Positions 35,783-43,784 of a stretch of 64,000 bases of DNA are shown in pieces. The first letter of the stretch is position 1. Each line of letters begins with the position of its first letter. The stretch spans positions 510,742 to 574,741 of the forward strand of contig NZ_FOLM01000002.1 of the NCBI RefSeq assembly GCF_900112355.1, written 5' to 3'. The position numbers and the translations under genes were made by a program. Origin of the DNA: Streptomyces aidingensis. GTDB lineage: Bacteria; Actinomycetota; Actinomycetes; Streptomycetales; Streptomycetaceae. The notes under the pieces are model-generated. The model was given only the letters and a program-made list of their open reading frames with translations. It was not told the origin of the DNA and made no database searches.

Positions 35783-37053
35783 GTCGTTGTTCCCTCGTCC
35801 CTTCCGGGCGGCCGGGCCGGGCCGGACCCGTCCCGCGCCGCCAGCGGCAGCCGGGCGGTGACCCGGAAGCCCGTACCGGTGTTCCCCGCGGCCAGCTCGC
35901 CGCCCAGCGCCCGGGCACGTTCGGCCATGCCGGCGATGCCGCTGCCCGCCTGCCCGGCGCCGCCGTCCCCGCCGGTGCCGTCCCGGCCGGCGGCGGTGCC
36001 CCGGCCGTTGTCCTCGATCAGCAGCCGCAGTTCGCCGGGCGCGTAGCCGATGCTGATCCGGGCCCGGTCGGCGCCCGAGTGCCGGGTGATGTTGGTCAGC
36101 GACTCCTGCACGATCCGGTACCCGGCGAGCGAGATCTGCGGCGGCAGGGCACGGACCTCGCCGCTGGACTCCAGCCGGATGTCGAGCCCGCCCGCGCGGG
36201 CGCGTTCGGCCAGCTCCGGCACACGCTCCAGCCCGGCGGCCGGTGCGGTGGGCGCGTCCTCGCCGGCCTGCCGCAGCGCGCCCAGGGTGGCGCGCAGTTC
36301 GCGCAGCGCGTCCCGGCTGATGTCGCGCACCGACGTCAGCGCGTCCAGCAGTTCGGCCCGGTCGCCGGGGCGCTTGGCGCTGCGGTGCAGGGCGGCCCCG
36401 CACTGCACATTGATCAGCGAAATGCTGTGGCCCAGCACATCGTGCAGCTCGCGGGCGATGCGCAGCCGCTCCTCGGTGGCGGACTGGCGGGCGCGCAGGT
36501 CCCGTTCCCGCTCGGCGGCGGCGGCCCGCTCGCGTGCCTCGCGCAGATAGGCCTCCCGCACCCGGGCGGCATGCCCGAACGCGATCAGCCCGCCGAACCA
36601 CCCGAGGAGCAGCACGAAGGACATGTCGTCCACATTGGTCTCGCCACGGGAACGGGTGACGGCCTCGCCGAGCGCCAGCGCGCTCATGGTGAGCGCGGCG
36701 AGCACCACGGCCGCCCGCAGCCGCCCCAGGGCCGCCAGGTTGTACAGCGCGAGGGCGTAGAGGACCATCGGCGTGGCGCCGTCCAGCTCGCCCAGCGGGT
36801 AGTAGACCGCCATCACCCCGGTCACCCAGAGGGCGGCGGTGAGCGGCCGGCGGCGGCGGAGGGCGATGGCCGCGCAGCCGGAGGCGGCCAGCAGCACCGC
36901 CACGGCCGTCACCCACGGCGGATCCGCGGGACGGCGGGCCAGCGCCAGCGCCGTGTCGAGAACGAAGAAGACCACGGCCGCCGCCGGCACGCGGTCCCGG
37001 GACAGGGACACCGGCCCGGGCGGCGGGCGGAGTCGCGTGGGCGTGGCGGCCAT
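35779..37053 (-). CDS. NarL-type membrane histidine kinase
   Basis: A 424-residue sensor kinase with about five to six N-terminal membrane segments and no large extracellular loop (AAAVVFFVLDTALALARR, WVTAVAVLLAASGCAAIALR, TAALWVTGVMAVYYPLGEL). A coiled coil (residues about 170-205) leads to the HisKA_3 H-box LRIARELHDVLGHSISLINV and an ATPase domain with IVQESLTNITRHSGA (N box) and EDNGRGT, then GSGIAGMAERARALGG. It senses a signal in or at the membrane, as in DesK or LiaS. First gene of the operon; no partner besides the downstream regulator. Confidence 0.88.
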   Translation of the reverse strand: MAATPTRLRPPPGPVSLSRDRVPAAAVVFFVLDTALALARRPADPPWVTAVAVLLAASGCAAIALRRRRPLTAALWVTGVMAVYYPLGELDGATPMVLYALALYNLAALGRLRAAVVLAALTMSALALGEAVTRSRGETNVDDMSFVLLLGWFGGLIAFGHAARVREAYLREARERAAAAERERDLRARQSATEERLRIARELHDVLGHSISLINVQCGAALHRSAKRPGDRAELLDALTSVRDISRDALRELRATLGALRQAGEDAPTAPAAGLERVPELAERARAGGLDIRLESSGEVRALPPQISLAGYRIVQESLTNITRHSGADRARISIGYAPGELRLLIEDNGRGTAAGRDGTGGDGGAGQAGSGIAGMAERARALGGELAAGNTGTGFRVTARLPLAARDGSGPARPPGRDEGTTT

Positions 37054-37170
37054 GGGAGAAAGAGTACGTAGGCTGACCCGTGCCGCGGGACCGCCGCGGC
37101 GGTGCGCACCGGCGGCGCCCGCCGGCGGCGCCCGCCCGCGGCAGTGACCCACAGGACACGGAGGAGACGG

Positions 37171-37587
37171 ATGACCGGCCCGGCACCCGAGAGCAGCGAA
37201 CCGGCGCACGACCCCGAGGTGCTCCAGCTCGCCTCGAAGGTCTTCGAGCTGGCCCGGCAGGGGGACACCGAGACGGTCGCCGCCTATGTGGACGCGGGGG
37301 TGCCGGCCAATCTCGGCAACGACCGCGGCGACACCCTGCTGATGCTGGCGGCGTATCACGGGCACGCGGACACGGTGCGGGCCCTGCTGGACCGCGGCGC
37401 CGACGCCGGGCGGGCCAACGACCGGGGGCAGACGCCGCTGGCCGGCGCGGTCTTCAAGGGGCAGACCGAGGTGGTGCGGGCGCTGCTGGAGGCGGGTGCC
37501 GATCCGGCGGCCGGGCAGCCCTCGGCCATTGACACCGCCCGCATGTTCGCCCGCCGGGAGCTGCTGGAGCTCTTCGGCGCGGCCTGA
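37171..37587 (+). CDS. Ankyrin-repeat protein
   Basis: A 138-residue cytoplasmic protein with about three ankyrin repeats. The clearest are DTLLMLAAYHGHADTVRALL-DRGADAG and QTPLAGAVFKGQTEVVRALL-EAGADPA; a degenerate first repeat lies at GDTETVAAYVDAGVPANLGN. Such repeats make protein-protein contacts only. GGAGGAGAC lies before the ATG. It stands alone, divergent from the kinase gene, so no partner can be named. Confidence 0.87.
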   Translation: MTGPAPESSEPAHDPEVLQLASKVFELARQGDTETVAAYVDAGVPANLGNDRGDTLLMLAAYHGHADTVRALLDRGADAGRANDRGQTPLAGAVFKGQTEVVRALLEAGADPAAGQPSAIDTARMFARRELLELFGAA

Positions 37588-37624
37588 CGCCGCCCGCCCG
37601 GTGCGGCCCCCCCGCCGCGGTGGC

Positions 37625-38698
37625 TCAGACGCCGGGCCGCGCGCCGGGCGGCTCCGGGGGTTCCCCACGGGCGCCCGCGCGCTGGGTCACGGCGATGCAG
37701 ACCAGCACCACGGCCGCGGTGGGCAGCGCGGCGGCCGGCAGCCGCTCGCCCAGCAGCAGCACCGCCCAGACCAGGGTGAGCAGCGGCTGGGCCAACTGAA
37801 TCTGGCTGGCCCGCGCCACCCCGATCAGCGCCATCCCCCGGTACCAGAACACAAATCCGCCGAACTGCGAGACCGCCCCCACATAGGCCAGTCCGAGCAG
37901 CGCGGTGGCATCGGGCCGGGCCGGCTCCAGCGGCCAGGCCACCGCGGTGACCAGCAGGCCGGCCGGCAGCGCGGCCACCGCCGCCCAGCCGATCACCTGC
38001 CAGCCGGGGAGGTGCCGGGCCAGCCGCCCGCCCTCCGCGTAGCCGGCCGCGCAGAGCAGCAGCGCGGCGGCCAGCAGCAGATCGGCGGCGGTCGGCAGAC
38101 CGCCGCCCCGGTGCAGTGCGAAGAGGGTGACGGCCGCGCCGCCGGTGACCGCCCCGGCCCAGAACCGCCGGGACTGCCGGTGCGCAAGGCGGGGGCGGTG
38201 CGGATGGTGCGGATGGTGCGGGCGGTGCCGGGTGCGCAGTGCCGCCAGCGCGGCGGTGGCCAGCGGCAGCGCGCCGGTCACCACCGCGGAGTGGGCGGTG
38301 GAGGCGGTCTGCAGCGCCAGCGTGGTGAGCAGCGGGAAGCCGAGCACACAGCCGGCCGCCACGGTCGCCAGTCCGGGCCAGTGGCGGCGGTCGGGCGGCC
38401 GTACCCGGCAGAGCGCCAGGCACAGTCCGGCCAGCAGCGCGGCGATCACCCCGCGCAGTCCGGCGACGGTCCAGGCGCCGAAACCGCCGAGCGCGCCCAC
38501 CGTCGCCGGAAAGGACAGCGAGAACCCGGCCACGCCGAGCGCGGCGGCGGCGGTCCCCACCCGTCCCGGAGCGTGCCGGGTGCGGTTCTCGCCGCCGCGG
38601 CCCGGTGGCGCCCCGGGCCCGGCGCGCCGTGCGGCGGGCCGCTCCGCAGCGGATGGCGCTATCCTTACCCGTCCAGTAGCGCTATCGTTATCTCTCAT
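37625..38698 (-). CDS. EamA/DMT-family transporter
   Basis: A 357-residue drug/metabolite transporter-type permease. A basic, disordered N-terminus of 45 residues precedes about ten membrane segments in two EamA halves (AAAALGVAGFSLSFPATVGA, LLGLAYVGAVSQFGGFVFWY). A His/Pro-rich loop (RHRPHHPHHPHRPRLAH) lies between them. Its start codon overlaps that of the divergent MocR-type regulator, and a TACCAT hexamer (minus strand, 38709 to 38704) would make the mRNA leaderless. The regulator therefore almost certainly controls this exporter. Confidence 0.86.
   Translation of the reverse strand: MRDNDSATGRVRIAPSAAERPAARRAGPGAPPGRGGENRTRHAPGRVGTAAAALGVAGFSLSFPATVGALGGFGAWTVAGLRGVIAALLAGLCLALCRVRPPDRRHWPGLATVAAGCVLGFPLLTTLALQTASTAHSAVVTGALPLATAALAALRTRHRPHHPHHPHRPRLAHRQSRRFWAGAVTGGAAVTLFALHRGGGLPTAADLLLAAALLLCAAGYAEGGRLARHLPGWQVIGWAAVAALPAGLLVTAVAWPLEPARPDATALLGLAYVGAVSQFGGFVFWYRGMALIGVARASQIQLAQPLLTLVWAVLLLGERLPAAALPTAAVVLVCIAVTQRAGARGEPPEPPGARPGV
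38656..38690 (+). promoter_or_regulatory. Direct-repeat operator of the EamA/MocR divergent promoter
   Basis: GCGCTATCCTTA (38656-38667) and GCGCTATCGTTA (38679-38690) are spaced 23 bp apart, about two helical turns, directly before the MocR start codon and just inside the EamA gene. Directly repeated half-sites are the usual binding mode of MocR regulators such as PdxR. Confidence 0.6.
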
Positions 38699-40148
38699 GA
38701 ATGATGGTAGCAGTGCCGAGCAGCTGGCCGGTCTGCTGCGGGAATCACTCGGCCGCTACTCGGTCGGGGAAAAGCTGCCGTCCAGCCGCACCCTGCGGGA
38801 ACGGTACGGAGTCGGCCCGGTGACGGTCAGCCGGGCCATCGCCCTGCTGACCGCCGAGGGCGCGGTGGTCTCCCGGCCCGGCGCAGGGGTGTTCCGCGCG
38901 CCGCCGCCCCGGCGCCCCGCGGCCGGGGACCTGTCCTGGCAGGAGGTGGCGCTCGGCGCGCATCCGCGCTCGGCCCCGGCCACCGGGGCCGACGGCATCA
39001 CCGCCACCCTGGCACCGTCCCCGCCCGGCGTCATCGATCTCAACGGCGGCTATCCCGCGGTCGCCCTCCAGCCCGAGCGCGCACTGGCCGCGGCGCTGGC
39101 CCGGGCCGGCCGCCGCCCCGGCACCTGGGGCCGCCCTCCGCTGGAGGGCCTGCCCGAGCTGCGAAGCTGGTTCGCCCGCCGGATCGCCGGACCCGAGGGA
39201 CCGCTGACCGCCGCCGACGTCCTCATCACCACCGGCGGCCAGGCCGCCCTCACCACGGCGCTGCGTTCCCTGGCGGCGCCCGGCGCCCCCGTTCTGGTGG
39301 AGTCCCCCACCTACCCCGGCATCCTGGCCGTGGCCCGCACCGCCGGACTGCGCCCGGTGCCGGTCCCGGTGGACCGCGACGGCCTCCGCACCGATCTGCT
39401 GGCCGAGGCGTTCCGCGTCACCGGTGCCCGGCTGCTGGTCTGCCAGCCGCTGTTCCACAACCCCACCGGCGCCGTGCTGTCCCCGGAGCGCCGCGCCGAG
39501 ACGCTGCGCATCGCCCGGGCCGCCGGCGCGTTCGTGGTGGAGGACGACTTCGCGCGCCGCCTGGCGCACGCCGACGCCCCGCCGCTGCCCGCCCCGCTGG
39601 CCGCCCAGGACCCGGACGGCGTGGTGGTCCACATCGCCTCGCTCACCAAGGCGGCATCGCCGAGCCTGCGCGTCGCCGCGCTGGCCGCGCGCGGCCCGGC
39701 CATGGAGCGGCTGCGGGCCACCCATGTGGTGGACAGCCTGTTCGTGCCGCGCCCGATCCAGGAGACCGCCCTGGAACTCGTCGCCTCCCCGGCCTGGCGG
39801 GCCCATCTGCGGCGGCTCTCGGAAACCCTGCGGCAGCGCCGCGAAATCCTGGCCGCCGCGCTGCGCCGGGAGCTGCCCGGGCTGGTGCCGCCCGTCCCGC
39901 CGTACGGGGGTTTCCACCTCTGGCAGCGGCTGCCGGACCACACGGACGACACCGCGCTGGCCGCCGCCGCGCTGCGGGCCGGGGTCGCGGTCACGCCCGG
40001 CAGGCCGTACTTCCCGGCCGAGCCCCCGGGCCCGTATCTGCGGCTGAGCATGATCGCCGCGGCGGCGCCGGAACACCTCGGCGAGGGCGCCCGGCTGCTG
40101 CGGAGGGCGACCGACACCCTGACCGGTCAAGGGCCTTCCATGTTATGA
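38697..40148 (+). CDS. MocR-family regulator (GntR plus aminotransferase fold)
   Basis: A 483-residue chimeric regulator. Residues 1-70 are a GntR winged helix (LPSSRTLRERYGVGPVTVSR). The rest is a fold-type-I aminotransferase domain with the PLP-contact motifs SPTYPG, FHNPTGAVLSPE and the presumed Schiff-base lysine in IASLTKAASPSLRVA. MocR proteins sense PLP, GABA or related amines and usually control one neighbouring gene; here that is the divergent EamA permease. The two ATGs overlap on opposite strands. No Shine-Dalgarno, consistent with leaderless translation. Confidence 0.88.
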   Translation: MNDGSSAEQLAGLLRESLGRYSVGEKLPSSRTLRERYGVGPVTVSRAIALLTAEGAVVSRPGAGVFRAPPPRRPAAGDLSWQEVALGAHPRSAPATGADGITATLAPSPPGVIDLNGGYPAVALQPERALAAALARAGRRPGTWGRPPLEGLPELRSWFARRIAGPEGPLTAADVLITTGGQAALTTALRSLAAPGAPVLVESPTYPGILAVARTAGLRPVPVPVDRDGLRTDLLAEAFRVTGARLLVCQPLFHNPTGAVLSPERRAETLRIARAAGAFVVEDDFARRLAHADAPPLPAPLAAQDPDGVVVHIASLTKAASPSLRVAALAARGPAMERLRATHVVDSLFVPRPIQETALELVASPAWRAHLRRLSETLRQRREILAAALRRELPGLVPPVPPYGGFHLWQRLPDHTDDTALAAAALRAGVAVTPGRPYFPAEPPGPYLRLSMIAAAAPEHLGEGARLLRRATDTLTGQGPSML

Positions 40149-40437
40149 TCATGATGACCGCGCGGGGTACAACAGCTTCCCGGCGAGTGCCCGCCGGTCA
40201 GCGTTTCCCAGGCTCCAGGCCCTTTGGCCCGGAGCCTTTTCCCATGGCAGCGCACCCGGCGCACCCGGCGCACCCGGCATCCGCGACCGCTCCGGCGGCA
40301 TCCCGACATCGACCGCCGGCCCCGGCCGGGCGAGACAGGCCGCATCGCGGAGCGGTCTGCCGGCGCAGCGGACCGAGCGCCCTCACCGCCCCCGGCCCGG
40401 TGGCCGGCATCTGGCCTCCGCCCTCGCACCGGGACAC

Positions 40438-40457
40438 TTGCAAGCAGTTGCTTGCAA
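40438..40457 (+). promoter_or_regulatory. 20-bp operator palindrome overlapping the XRE promoter -35
   Basis: TTGCAAGCAGTTGCTTGCAA is a perfect palindrome (9-bp arms, GT centre). Its right-hand TTGCAA (40452-40457) is at the -35 position, 17 bp before CAGGCT (40475-40480), which ends six bases before the regulator's ATG. A protein bound here would block the promoter, so autorepression is expected. Confidence 0.7.
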
Positions 40458-40486
40458 TAGTTAGCAGTAGGTGGCAGGCTTGCCGC

Positions 40487-40906
40487 ATGGTTCCGTTCGA
40501 TATGCACGGCCTGGGAGAGTTTCTGCGGGAGCAGCGCCGTCAGGCGCGGCTCTCCCTGCGGCAGCTCGCCGAGGCCGCCGATGTGTCGAACCCGTACCTG
40601 AGCCAGATCGAGCGCGGGCTGCGCAAGCCGAGCGCGGAGATCCTCCAGCAGATCGCCAAAGGGCTGAGCATCTCCGCCGAGACGCTGTACGTGCGGGCCG
40701 GAATTCTCGACGAGAGCGTGCGTGAGGAGCGGGACGGCGAGCTGCCGGGGGTGCGGGATGCCGTGCTCGCCGATCCCGAGCTGGACGATCAGCAGAAGCA
40801 GGCGCTGATCCAGATCTACGACGCGTTCCGCCGGGAGAGCGCCGGGGCAGCCGCCGACGGCCCGCCCGCGCGGCCGGAAGCGCCCGATCACGGCCAGGAA
40901 GACTGA
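40487..40906 (+). CDS. XRE-family regulator of the HbhA-like operon
   Basis: A 139-residue regulator. The helix-turn-helix LSLRQLAEAADVSNPYLSQI-ERGLRKPSAEILQQIAKGLS fills residues 20-60, and a helical C-terminus with a conserved acidic ELDDQQKQALIQIYDAF follows. The order XRE, HbhA-like, DUF2516 is the same as Rv0474-Rv0475-Rv0476 in Mycobacterium tuberculosis, as I recall it, which marks an old actinobacterial operon. The perfect palindrome over its own -35 box suggests autorepression. Leaderless start. Confidence 0.88.
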   Translation: MVPFDMHGLGEFLREQRRQARLSLRQLAEAADVSNPYLSQIERGLRKPSAEILQQIAKGLSISAETLYVRAGILDESVREERDGELPGVRDAVLADPELDDQQKQALIQIYDAFRRESAGAAADGPPARPEAPDHGQED

Positions 40907-40930
40907 CCGACCCTGGGAGGGGCGAGAGCA

Positions 40931-41386
40931 ATGGCTTTCACCGACGAGATCCGCAAGACCATCACCAGCAGCACCCCGTTCTACGCGGTGGCCGGCGCGA
41001 CCGACCTGGCCGCGGAGAAGCTGCGTGACCTGCCCGGCAGGCTGACCAAGCTGCGCGAGGAGGCACCCGGGAAGCTGCACAGCTTCCGCGAGGAGGAGCT
41101 GCCCAGGCTCCGGGAGCAGGCCCAGCACCTGGCCGGGCAGGGCGTGGACGCGGCCAAGGAGTACGCCGTCAAGGCGCGGGAGACCTACGACGAGCTGGCC
41201 GCCCGCGGCCGGACGGCGGTGGTCGAATGGCGCGGCCAGGACAAGCCCGGCGCCGGGCCGGACGGCGCGGGAACCCCCGAGGTCACCGTCGAGCGGATGG
41301 ACACCGCCGCCGTCACCGATGCCAAGAACGAGGCCGAGGACGAGGCCGGGGCCGCCGGTGACAGGCCCGCGGCCGGGCAGAGCTGA
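40931..41386 (+). CDS. HbhA-like coiled-coil protein without the Lys-rich tail
   Basis: A 151-residue protein, almost wholly helical for its first 100 residues (AVAGATDLAAEKLRDLPGRL, then TKLREEAPGKLHSFREEELP and AKEYAVKARETYDELAARGR). The pattern matches the coiled-coil half of mycobacterial heparin-binding hemagglutinin. HbhA's C-terminal KKAAPAKK repeats, which bind heparin, are replaced here by an acidic, Gly/Ala/Glu-rich tail. A role in envelope or lipid-body association has been proposed for HbhA homologues; adhesion to heparan sulfate is unlikely for this one. GGGAGGGGCGAG precedes the ATG. A hairpin terminator follows. Confidence 0.8.
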   Translation: MAFTDEIRKTITSSTPFYAVAGATDLAAEKLRDLPGRLTKLREEAPGKLHSFREEELPRLREQAQHLAGQGVDAAKEYAVKARETYDELAARGRTAVVEWRGQDKPGAGPDGAGTPEVTVERMDTAAVTDAKNEAEDEAGAAGDRPAAGQS

Positions 41387-41409
41387 CGCCCGCCGGACAC
41401 GGGAAACGC

Positions 41410-41453
41410 ACGGCTGTGCGGTCGCCGGGAGTACCGAGGCACCGCACAGCCGT
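41410..41453 (+). terminator. Terminator hairpin after the HbhA-like gene
   Basis: ACGGCTGTGCGGT (41410-41422) pairs perfectly with ACCGCACAGCCGT (41441-41453). Confidence 0.82.
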
Positions 41454-41495
41454 TAGCGTGGTAGGGAACTGCCGGGGAAACCGGCCTACGGACAG

Positions 41496-41840
41496 GTGGT
41501 GAACAGCATGCTGCTGGCGGGGTTCAGCACATTGGTGAACCTGATCTTCCTGGCGCTCCTGGTGCTCAGCATCTATGCGCTGGTGCACGCCGCGCTCCAG
41601 CGGGAGGACGCCTTCCGGGCGGTGGACAAGCAGACGAAGCCGTTCTGGCTGATCATTCTGGGCGTTTCGGTGGCGGTGCAGCTCTTCCTGCCGGCCATGC
41701 TGCTCATTCTCGTCGGGGTCATCGCCACCGTGATCTATCTGGTGGACGTGCGGCCCGCGGTGAGCGGGGTGAGCCGCGGCAGGGGCGGCGGCTGGAGCAG
41801 CAGTGACGGCCCGTACGGGCCCTATAACGGAGGGCGGTGA
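41496..41840 (+). CDS. DUF2516 membrane protein
   Basis: A 114-residue protein with two hydrophobic regions (LVNLIFLALLVLSIYALVHA and the pair FWLIILGVSVAVQLFL-PAMLLILVGVIATVIYLVDV). The family signature HAALQREDAFRAVDKQTKPF lies between them, and a Gly/Ser/Tyr-rich tail ends the protein. DUF2516 genes accompany HbhA-like genes throughout actinobacteria. Function is unknown. Two successive GTG codons (41496, 41499) could each be the start; GGACAGG precedes them. Confidence 0.82.
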   Translation: MVNSMLLAGFSTLVNLIFLALLVLSIYALVHAALQREDAFRAVDKQTKPFWLIILGVSVAVQLFLPAMLLILVGVIATVIYLVDVRPAVSGVSRGRGGGWSSSDGPYGPYNGGR

Positions 41841-41969
41841 ACCGGCCGCCGAGTCCGCAAGGATCACATATCGCTTCGATCAACCCCGCGCCGGGGAGGT
41901 TCGTCGTGGCTGGAATGTGCCCGTAGCATCTTCGGGTACGACCATTCGATGAACCGCAGAGGAATTCCA

Positions 41970-42593
41970 GTGCGCTTTCGCCTGACGCCGCGGGATACGA
42001 GCTTTTACGATCTCTTCGCCGCCTCTGCGGACAACATCCTCACCGGGTCGAAGCTGCTGCTGGAGCTGCTGGGCGCGGAACCGGAGTCCCGGCCCGACAT
42101 CGCCGAGCGGATGCGGGCCGTGGAGCACGCCGGTGACGACGCCACCCACGCGATCTTCCACCAGCTCAATTCCTCGTTCATCACGCCGTTCGACCGCGAG
42201 GACATCTACCGGCTGGCCTCCTGCCTGGACGACATCATGGACCACATGGAGGAGGCCGTCGATCTGGTGGTGCTCTACGAGGTGGAGGAGCTGCCCAAGG
42301 GCGTGGAGCAGCAGATCGAGGTGCTCGCCCGCGCCGCCGAGCTGACCGCCGAGGCCATGCCGCAGCTGCGCACCATGTCCCACCTCACCGAGTACTGGAT
42401 CGAGGTGAACCGCCTGGAGAACCAGGCGGACCGGGTCCACCGCAAGCTCCTCGCCCACCTGTTCAACAACGGCGCCTACGACGCCATCGAGATCATGAAG
42501 CTCAAGCAGATCGTGGACGTGCTGGAAGAGGCCGCCGACGCCTTCGAGCGGGTGGCGAACACGGTGGAGTCCATCGTGGTCAAGGAGTCCTGA
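41970..42593 (+). CDS. DUF47/PhoU-like partner of the Pit transporter
   Basis: A 207-residue helical protein of the DUF47 (PhoU-related) family. The sequence RFRLTPRDTSFYDLFAASAD is typical of the N-terminus, and ARAAELTAEAMPQLRTMSHL and MKLKQIVDVLEEAADAFERV are the PhoU-like three-helix units with acidic residues that bind metal. These proteins regulate low-affinity phosphate uptake by Pit. I choose the GTG at 41970, with AGAGGAA before it, over the ATG seven codons upstream. The pit gene begins four bases after its stop codon. Confidence 0.88.
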   Translation: MRFRLTPRDTSFYDLFAASADNILTGSKLLLELLGAEPESRPDIAERMRAVEHAGDDATHAIFHQLNSSFITPFDREDIYRLASCLDDIMDHMEEAVDLVVLYEVEELPKGVEQQIEVLARAAELTAEAMPQLRTMSHLTEYWIEVNRLENQADRVHRKLLAHLFNNGAYDAIEIMKLKQIVDVLEEAADAFERVANTVESIVVKES

Positions 42594-42597
42594 CCCC

Positions 42598-43596
42598 TTG
42601 GACGCCCTTGCTCTCGGCGCGGTGACGGTCTGCGCGCTGCTCTTCGCCTACACCAACGGTTTCCGCGATGCCGCCAACGCCATCGCCACCTCGGTCTCCA
42701 CCCGGGCGCTGACGCCCCGGGTGGCCGTGCTGCTGGCCGCCGTGATGAACCTGGCCGGCGCCTTCCTGGGCAGCGGGGTGGCCCGGACGGTCAGCGAACG
42801 CCTGATCGACCCGCCGGACGGCGGCCCGGGCCTGACCGTGCTGTTCGCCGCGCTGGTCGGCGCCCTGGCCTGGAACGCCCTCACCTGGACCCTGCGGCTG
42901 CCCTCCTCCTCCACCCAGGCGCTGCTCGGCGGGCTGCTCGGCGCGGCCCTGGCCGGCGCCGCCACCGTGCACTGGGACGGGGTGCTCGACAAGATCGTCC
43001 TGCCGATGGTCGTGGCCCCGCTGGTCGGCCTGGTGGCCGGCTACGGGGTGATGGTCGCACTGCTGTGGATCTTCCGCCACGCCACCCCGGTGCGGGCGCA
43101 GCGCGGCTTCCGCATGGCGCAGACGGTCTCGGCGGCGGCCATGGCGCTGGGGCACGGCCTCCAGGACGCGCAGAAGTCCATGGGCGTGATCATGATGGCG
43201 CTGGTGGTCGCGGAGAGCGAGCCGGCCGGCGGCGCCATCCCGCTGTGGACCACTCTGGCCTGCGCGCTGATGCTGGCACTGGGCACGTACACCGGCGGCT
43301 GGCGGATTCTGCGCACGCTGGGCCGGCGGGTCATCGAACTCGATCCGCCGCGCGGCTTCGCCGCCGAGACCACGGCGGCCTCGGTGATGTACACCGCGTC
43401 CTACGCGTTCAGCGCCCCGGTCTCCACCACACATGTGATCACCTCGGCGATCGTCGGCGCCGGAGCCACCCGCCGGATATCGGCGGTGCGCTGGGGGGTG
43501 GCCAGGAACGTCCTCACCGGCTGGTTCCTCGCCCTGCCCGCCGCGGCGGCCATCGCCGCCCTCGCCTTCTGGCTCACCCGCCTCGCCGTCGGCTGA
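42598..43596 (+). CDS. pit: Low-affinity inorganic phosphate transporter (Pit family)
   Basis: A 332-residue PiT permease that imports metal-phosphate complexes with protons. About ten membrane segments carry the duplicated signature: TNGFRDAANAIATSVSTRAL near residue 20 and the second copy, SYAFSAPVSTTHVITSAIVG, near 275; QDAQKSMGVIMMAL lies between. The start is TTG, which puts it four bases behind the DUF47 gene. Together with the pst operon 3 kb away the cell has both low- and high-affinity phosphate uptake. Equivalent to pitH1 of S. coelicolor by position, as I recall. Confidence 0.9.
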   Translation: MDALALGAVTVCALLFAYTNGFRDAANAIATSVSTRALTPRVAVLLAAVMNLAGAFLGSGVARTVSERLIDPPDGGPGLTVLFAALVGALAWNALTWTLRLPSSSTQALLGGLLGAALAGAATVHWDGVLDKIVLPMVVAPLVGLVAGYGVMVALLWIFRHATPVRAQRGFRMAQTVSAAAMALGHGLQDAQKSMGVIMMALVVAESEPAGGAIPLWTTLACALMLALGTYTGGWRILRTLGRRVIELDPPRGFAAETTAASVMYTASYAFSAPVSTTHVITSAIVGAGATRRISAVRWGVARNVLTGWFLALPAAAAIAALAFWLTRLAVG

Positions 43597-43784
43597 CCCC
43601 GCACAGCCGCTCCCGCGCAGACGGCGCGGAGCGTCGCGGCAGCCGCCGCCCGGCCGGCCGCCGCCCGGCCGCCTCGGTGACCGACGCCGGGGAGACGGCG
43701 CGGCGGCGTGGCAAGCCACGCGCACCGCACCGCACCGCGCACCGCGCCCACCGCCCCGCGGCCGGGGAAGGCAGAATCGGCGGT

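Noticed and set aside
31337..36046. A 1569-codon open frame on the plus strand
   Set aside because: It is antisense to the MMPL, oxygenase-fold and two-component genes; long antisense frames are normal at this GC content, and the composition (Gln/Gly/His/Arg) is non-protein-like.
31331..40148. Secondary-metabolite gene cluster
   Set aside because: A transporter, an oxygenase fold and regulators occur, but no assembly-line or other core biosynthetic enzyme.
42598..43596. A later ATG start for pit
   Set aside because: It would remove the first membrane segment; TTG at 42598 keeps it and the operon spacing.
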